Below are positions 8,162 through 8,323 of a stretch of 8,323 nt of DNA, piece after piece. This DNA is from Aromatoleum sp. (lineage in GTDB: Bacteria > Pseudomonadota > Gammaproteobacteria > Burkholderiales > Casimicrobiaceae). Each line of letters opens with the position of its first letter. Position 1 is the stretch's first letter. The stretch covers positions 1-8,323 of the forward strand of contig JAAFGU010000101.1 of assembly GCA_010365205.1 (NCBI GenBank), given 5' to 3'. The position numbers were made by a program, and so were the translations under genes. Below the pieces are notes generated by a model that did no database searches, was not told where the DNA came from, and was given only the letters and a program-made list of their open reading frames with translations.

Positions 8162-8184
8162 CGTCGCCTTCGTTGCTGGCGACG
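8162..8184 (+). other. Hairpin downstream of relA
   Basis: CGTCGCC (8162-8168) and GGCGACG (8178-8184) are a perfect 7-bp inverted repeat with a 9-base loop, 38 bases after the relA stop. No T-run follows, so at most it is a weak or Rho-assisted 3' structure. The rest of 8124-8236 shows no gene: the only frame overlapping the relA stop (ATGA at 8120) ends after eight codons. Confidence 0.3.
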
Positions 8185-8236
8185 GTCGTCGGCGCGAGTC
8201 TAAAGCGCGGCGAGCGTCAGCGCGAGTCCGAGCCTC

Positions 8237-8308
8237 TTCCAATGGCATGTGAGCCTGAAGGGGCTATCGTGATTCCAATGGGAAATGAGCCTGAAGGAGC
8301 GGCTTGGG
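8237..8308. repeat. Two tandem imperfect 36-base repeats at the right edge
   Basis: Copy one is 8237-8272 and copy two is 8273-8308, 25 of 36 positions identical. The conserved parts are TTCCAATGG (8237-8245 and 8273-8281) and TGAGCCTGAAGG (8250-8261 and 8286-8297), at the same spacing in both. The region is visibly less GC-rich than the genes to its left. Repeated subterminal blocks containing GATTCCA-like sequence are a habit of IS21-family element ends, so this may be the edge of an insertion sequence. No transposase is visible within the window, so this is inference. A frame beginning ATG 8285 (MSLKERLGIDHHC) is open to the last base but falls inside copy two and cannot be judged from 13 codons. 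Confidence 0.6.
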
Positions 8309-8323
8309 ATCGATCATCACTGC

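Overview
The window is a high-GC bacterial chromosomal segment, most likely from a betaproteobacterium. The evidence for this is the order yhbY (leftward) | rlmE-ftsH-folP-glmM (rightward), a block known from Beta- and Gammaproteobacteria. The YhbY has a long basic tail, the RelA is of the synthetase-only proteobacterial type, and the -10 boxes look like GCTACAAT/GCTATAAT. All five complete genes are intact, with family-typical lengths and complete active-site motifs.

Layout: 1-556 is the CRM-domain ribosome-assembly protein YhbY on the minus strand, running off the left edge. 557-720 is a divergent intergenic region. 721-1386 is rlmE (23S rRNA 2'-O-methyltransferase). 1387-1583 is a structured leader with a TACAAT -10 box, a hairpin, a direct repeat and a strong Shine-Dalgarno leading to a TTG start. 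1584-3470 is ftsH (membrane AAA+ zinc protease). 3490-3527 is a good intrinsic terminator or attenuator. 3557-4402 is folP (dihydropteroate synthase), joined by an ATGA overlap to glmM (4399-5766, phosphoglucosamine mutase). 5767-5876 is a short intergenic stretch holding a perfect TATAAT. 5877-8123 is relA ((p)ppGpp synthetase). 8124-8323 has no convincing gene. It holds a hairpin and, at the very end, two tandem imperfect 36-base repeats of lower GC that may be the edge of a mobile element.

The genes combine ribosome biogenesis (YhbY, RlmE), membrane protein quality control (FtsH), folate synthesis (FolP), cell-wall/LPS precursor supply (GlmM) and the stringent response (RelA). This is core growth-related housekeeping. 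I found no new defence, mobile or biosynthetic system. The points most worth checking are the probable leaderless relA transcript with a 14-bp palindrome in its promoter, the ftsH leader with its TTG start, the terminator placed between ftsH and folP, and the repeat pair at the right edge.
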